A DNA stretch of 64,000 nucleotides, taken from contig JANOJB010000130.1 of NCBI GenBank assembly GCA_031407985.1, positions 13,931-77,930 of the forward strand. Reading direction: 5' to 3'. Positions within the stretch are counted from its first letter, which is position 1. Each line of letters begins with the position of its first letter. Shown in pieces: positions 63,099-64,000 of the stretch. This DNA comes from FEN-1088 sp031407985. GTDB taxonomy: Bacteria; Myxococcota_A; Polyangia; Fen-1088. Below the pieces are notes generated by a model that was not told the DNA's origin, did not search any database, and was given only the letters and a program-made list of their open reading frames with translations. The position numbers were made by a program, and so were the translations under genes.

Positions 63099-64000
63099 AT
63101 GGCTAACGACGGTATTACGTCCCACCGACCCGCATCGCAAAGCCTTTACGATAGGGCGTGCCAGTTGTTCCCTGGTGGCGTGAATTCGCCCGTGCGCGCC
63201 TTCAAGGCCGTCGGAGGCACGCCTGTGTTTCTTCACAGCGGCTCGGGCGCCCATGTCCAGGATGTTGACGGCAACCGCTACCTGGACTTCGTTGGTTCCT
63301 GGGGCCCCTTGATCTTCGGACACGCCGATCCGGACATCGTGGCGGCGATCGTGGCGGCAACATCGTCGGGAACCAGTTTTGGCGCGTCTACCGCGCGCGA
63401 AATCGATTTGGCCGAGCGTATCCGCCTGGCGATGCCGTCGCTCGACAAGCTGCGATTCGTCTCGTCGGGTACCGAAGCCACGATGTCCGCGTTGCGGGTC
63501 GCGCGGGGATTCACAGGCCGTCCCAAGATCATCAAGATCGACGGGGGCTACCACGGCCACGCCGACACGCTGTTGGCCGCGGCGGGCTCGGGCGCGCTGA
63601 CATTGGGCATTCCCGGATCGGCGGGCGTGACAGCCGCCGCCGTGGCAGACACCGTCATCGTTCCGTTCAACGATCTGGACGCCATGGAAGCGGCATTCGA
63701 GGCCGAGGGGAACCGCAACCAGATCGCCGCGCTGATCGTCGAGCCGATCCCTGGAAACATGGGAGTGGTCCTGCCCCGTCCCGCCTACCTGCCGAAACTC
63801 CGGGCGCTGTGCGACCAGCACAAAGCGTTGTTGATCTTCGACGAGGTGATCTCGGGCTTCCGTGTCGGCCGGGGCGGCGCGCAGCAGATGTTCGGCGTGC
63901 GTCCCGATTTGACCTGCCTGGGTAAGGTCATCGGAGGGGGGCTGCCGATGGGAGTCTACGGGGGACGCGCGGACGTCATGGACGTGGTCGCTCCGCTGGG
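63099..64000 (+). CDS. hemL: Glutamate-1-semialdehyde 2,1-aminomutase (partial, runs off the window)
   Basis: The first 300 codons of a PLP aminomutase that makes 5-aminolevulinate for haem by the C5 route. Motifs: LFPGGVNSPVRAFKAVGG at the N-terminus, SWGPLIFGHADP, RFVSSGTEATMSALRVAR (PLP-binding), GGYHGHADT, LIVEPIPGNMG, IFDEVISGFR, and the catalytic Lys276 in CLGKVIGGGLPMG. Roughly 130 more residues are expected beyond base 64000. AGGAAG (63084-63089) precedes the ATG. It is 48 bases after gyrA on the same strand. Open to the end of the window. Confidence 0.95.
   Translation, partial: MANDGITSHRPASQSLYDRACQLFPGGVNSPVRAFKAVGGTPVFLHSGSGAHVQDVDGNRYLDFVGSWGPLIFGHADPDIVAAIVAATSSGTSFGASTAREIDLAERIRLAMPSLDKLRFVSSGTEATMSALRVARGFTGRPKIIKIDGGYHGHADTLLAAAGSGALTLGIPGSAGVTAAAVADTVIVPFNDLDAMEAAFEAEGNRNQIAALIVEPIPGNMGVVLPRPAYLPKLRALCDQHKALLIFDEVISGFRVGRGGAQQMFGVRPDLTCLGKVIGGGLPMGVYGGRADVMDVVAPL

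Overview
The window is about 60% GC with tightly packed bacterial genes. It most resembles a Myxococcota (deltaproteobacterial) chromosome. The reasons are a long minus-strand cluster resembling the Myxococcus Glt/Agm gliding-motility envelope genes (giant TPR protein, FHA protein with an AgmX/PglI-type C-terminus, CglF-like and CglC-like small proteins), many TPR lipoproteins, and Cys-rich secreted lipoproteins. Core genes (secA, rpsP-khpA-rimM-trmD-rplS, gyrA, coaX, nadA, rimO, hemL) show that this is chromosome rather than a mobile element. I saw no tRNA, rRNA, CRISPR array, transposase or integrase. Layout: 1-14 kb holds surface-polysaccharide genes (two methyltransferases, two GT4 glycosyltransferases, a flippase, an asparagine-synthetase-like amidotransferase, a nucleotidyltransferase and HAD phosphatase pair). 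A one-POTRA Omp85 protein and secA sit among them. A decayed second copy of the Omp85 C-terminus lies at 14.1-14.4 kb. 14.6-18.9 kb: an MMPL/RND exporter on the plus strand, then a two-TM protein and an RNase Y whose KH loop has lost its GxxG motif. 19-41 kb: seven co-directional minus-strand genes that I read as a Glt-like trans-envelope machine. From the promoter downstream they are a TPR protein, an AgmU/GltD-like TPR protein, a TPR lipoprotein, a CglF/GltF-like protein, an FHA-TM-TonB-like protein, a small TPR lipoprotein and a 3.5-kilo-residue TPR protein. A CglC-like lipoprotein is transcribed divergently, and both directions have recognisable TTGACA-type promoters. 41.5-44.4 kb: the classic rpsP-khpA-rimM-trmD-rplS-yraN operon. 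44.7-54.3 kb: housekeeping and accessory genes, including a metallophosphoesterase-multihaem fusion, threonine dehydratase, nadA, rimO, a secreted Fam20-like kinase, and coaX followed by a conserved unknown and a Yip1-thioredoxin fusion. 54.4-60.3 kb: a DUF2254 membrane protein, a coiled-coil lipoprotein, a REC-GAF-HD-GYP regulator, a TPR membrane protein and a Cys-rich lipoprotein. 60.4-64 kb: gyrA and the start of hemL, which runs off the window. The most interesting signals are the Glt-like cluster with its 72-residue supra-repeat giant protein, the Fam20-like kinase, the Omp85 remnant, the degenerate RNase Y, and several genes with a TANNNT box only 6-8 bases before an ATG that lacks a Shine-Dalgarno sequence (possible leaderless transcripts). 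Family assignments come from motif recognition without database searches; Glt/Cgl names are analogies from memory of the Myxococcus genes.
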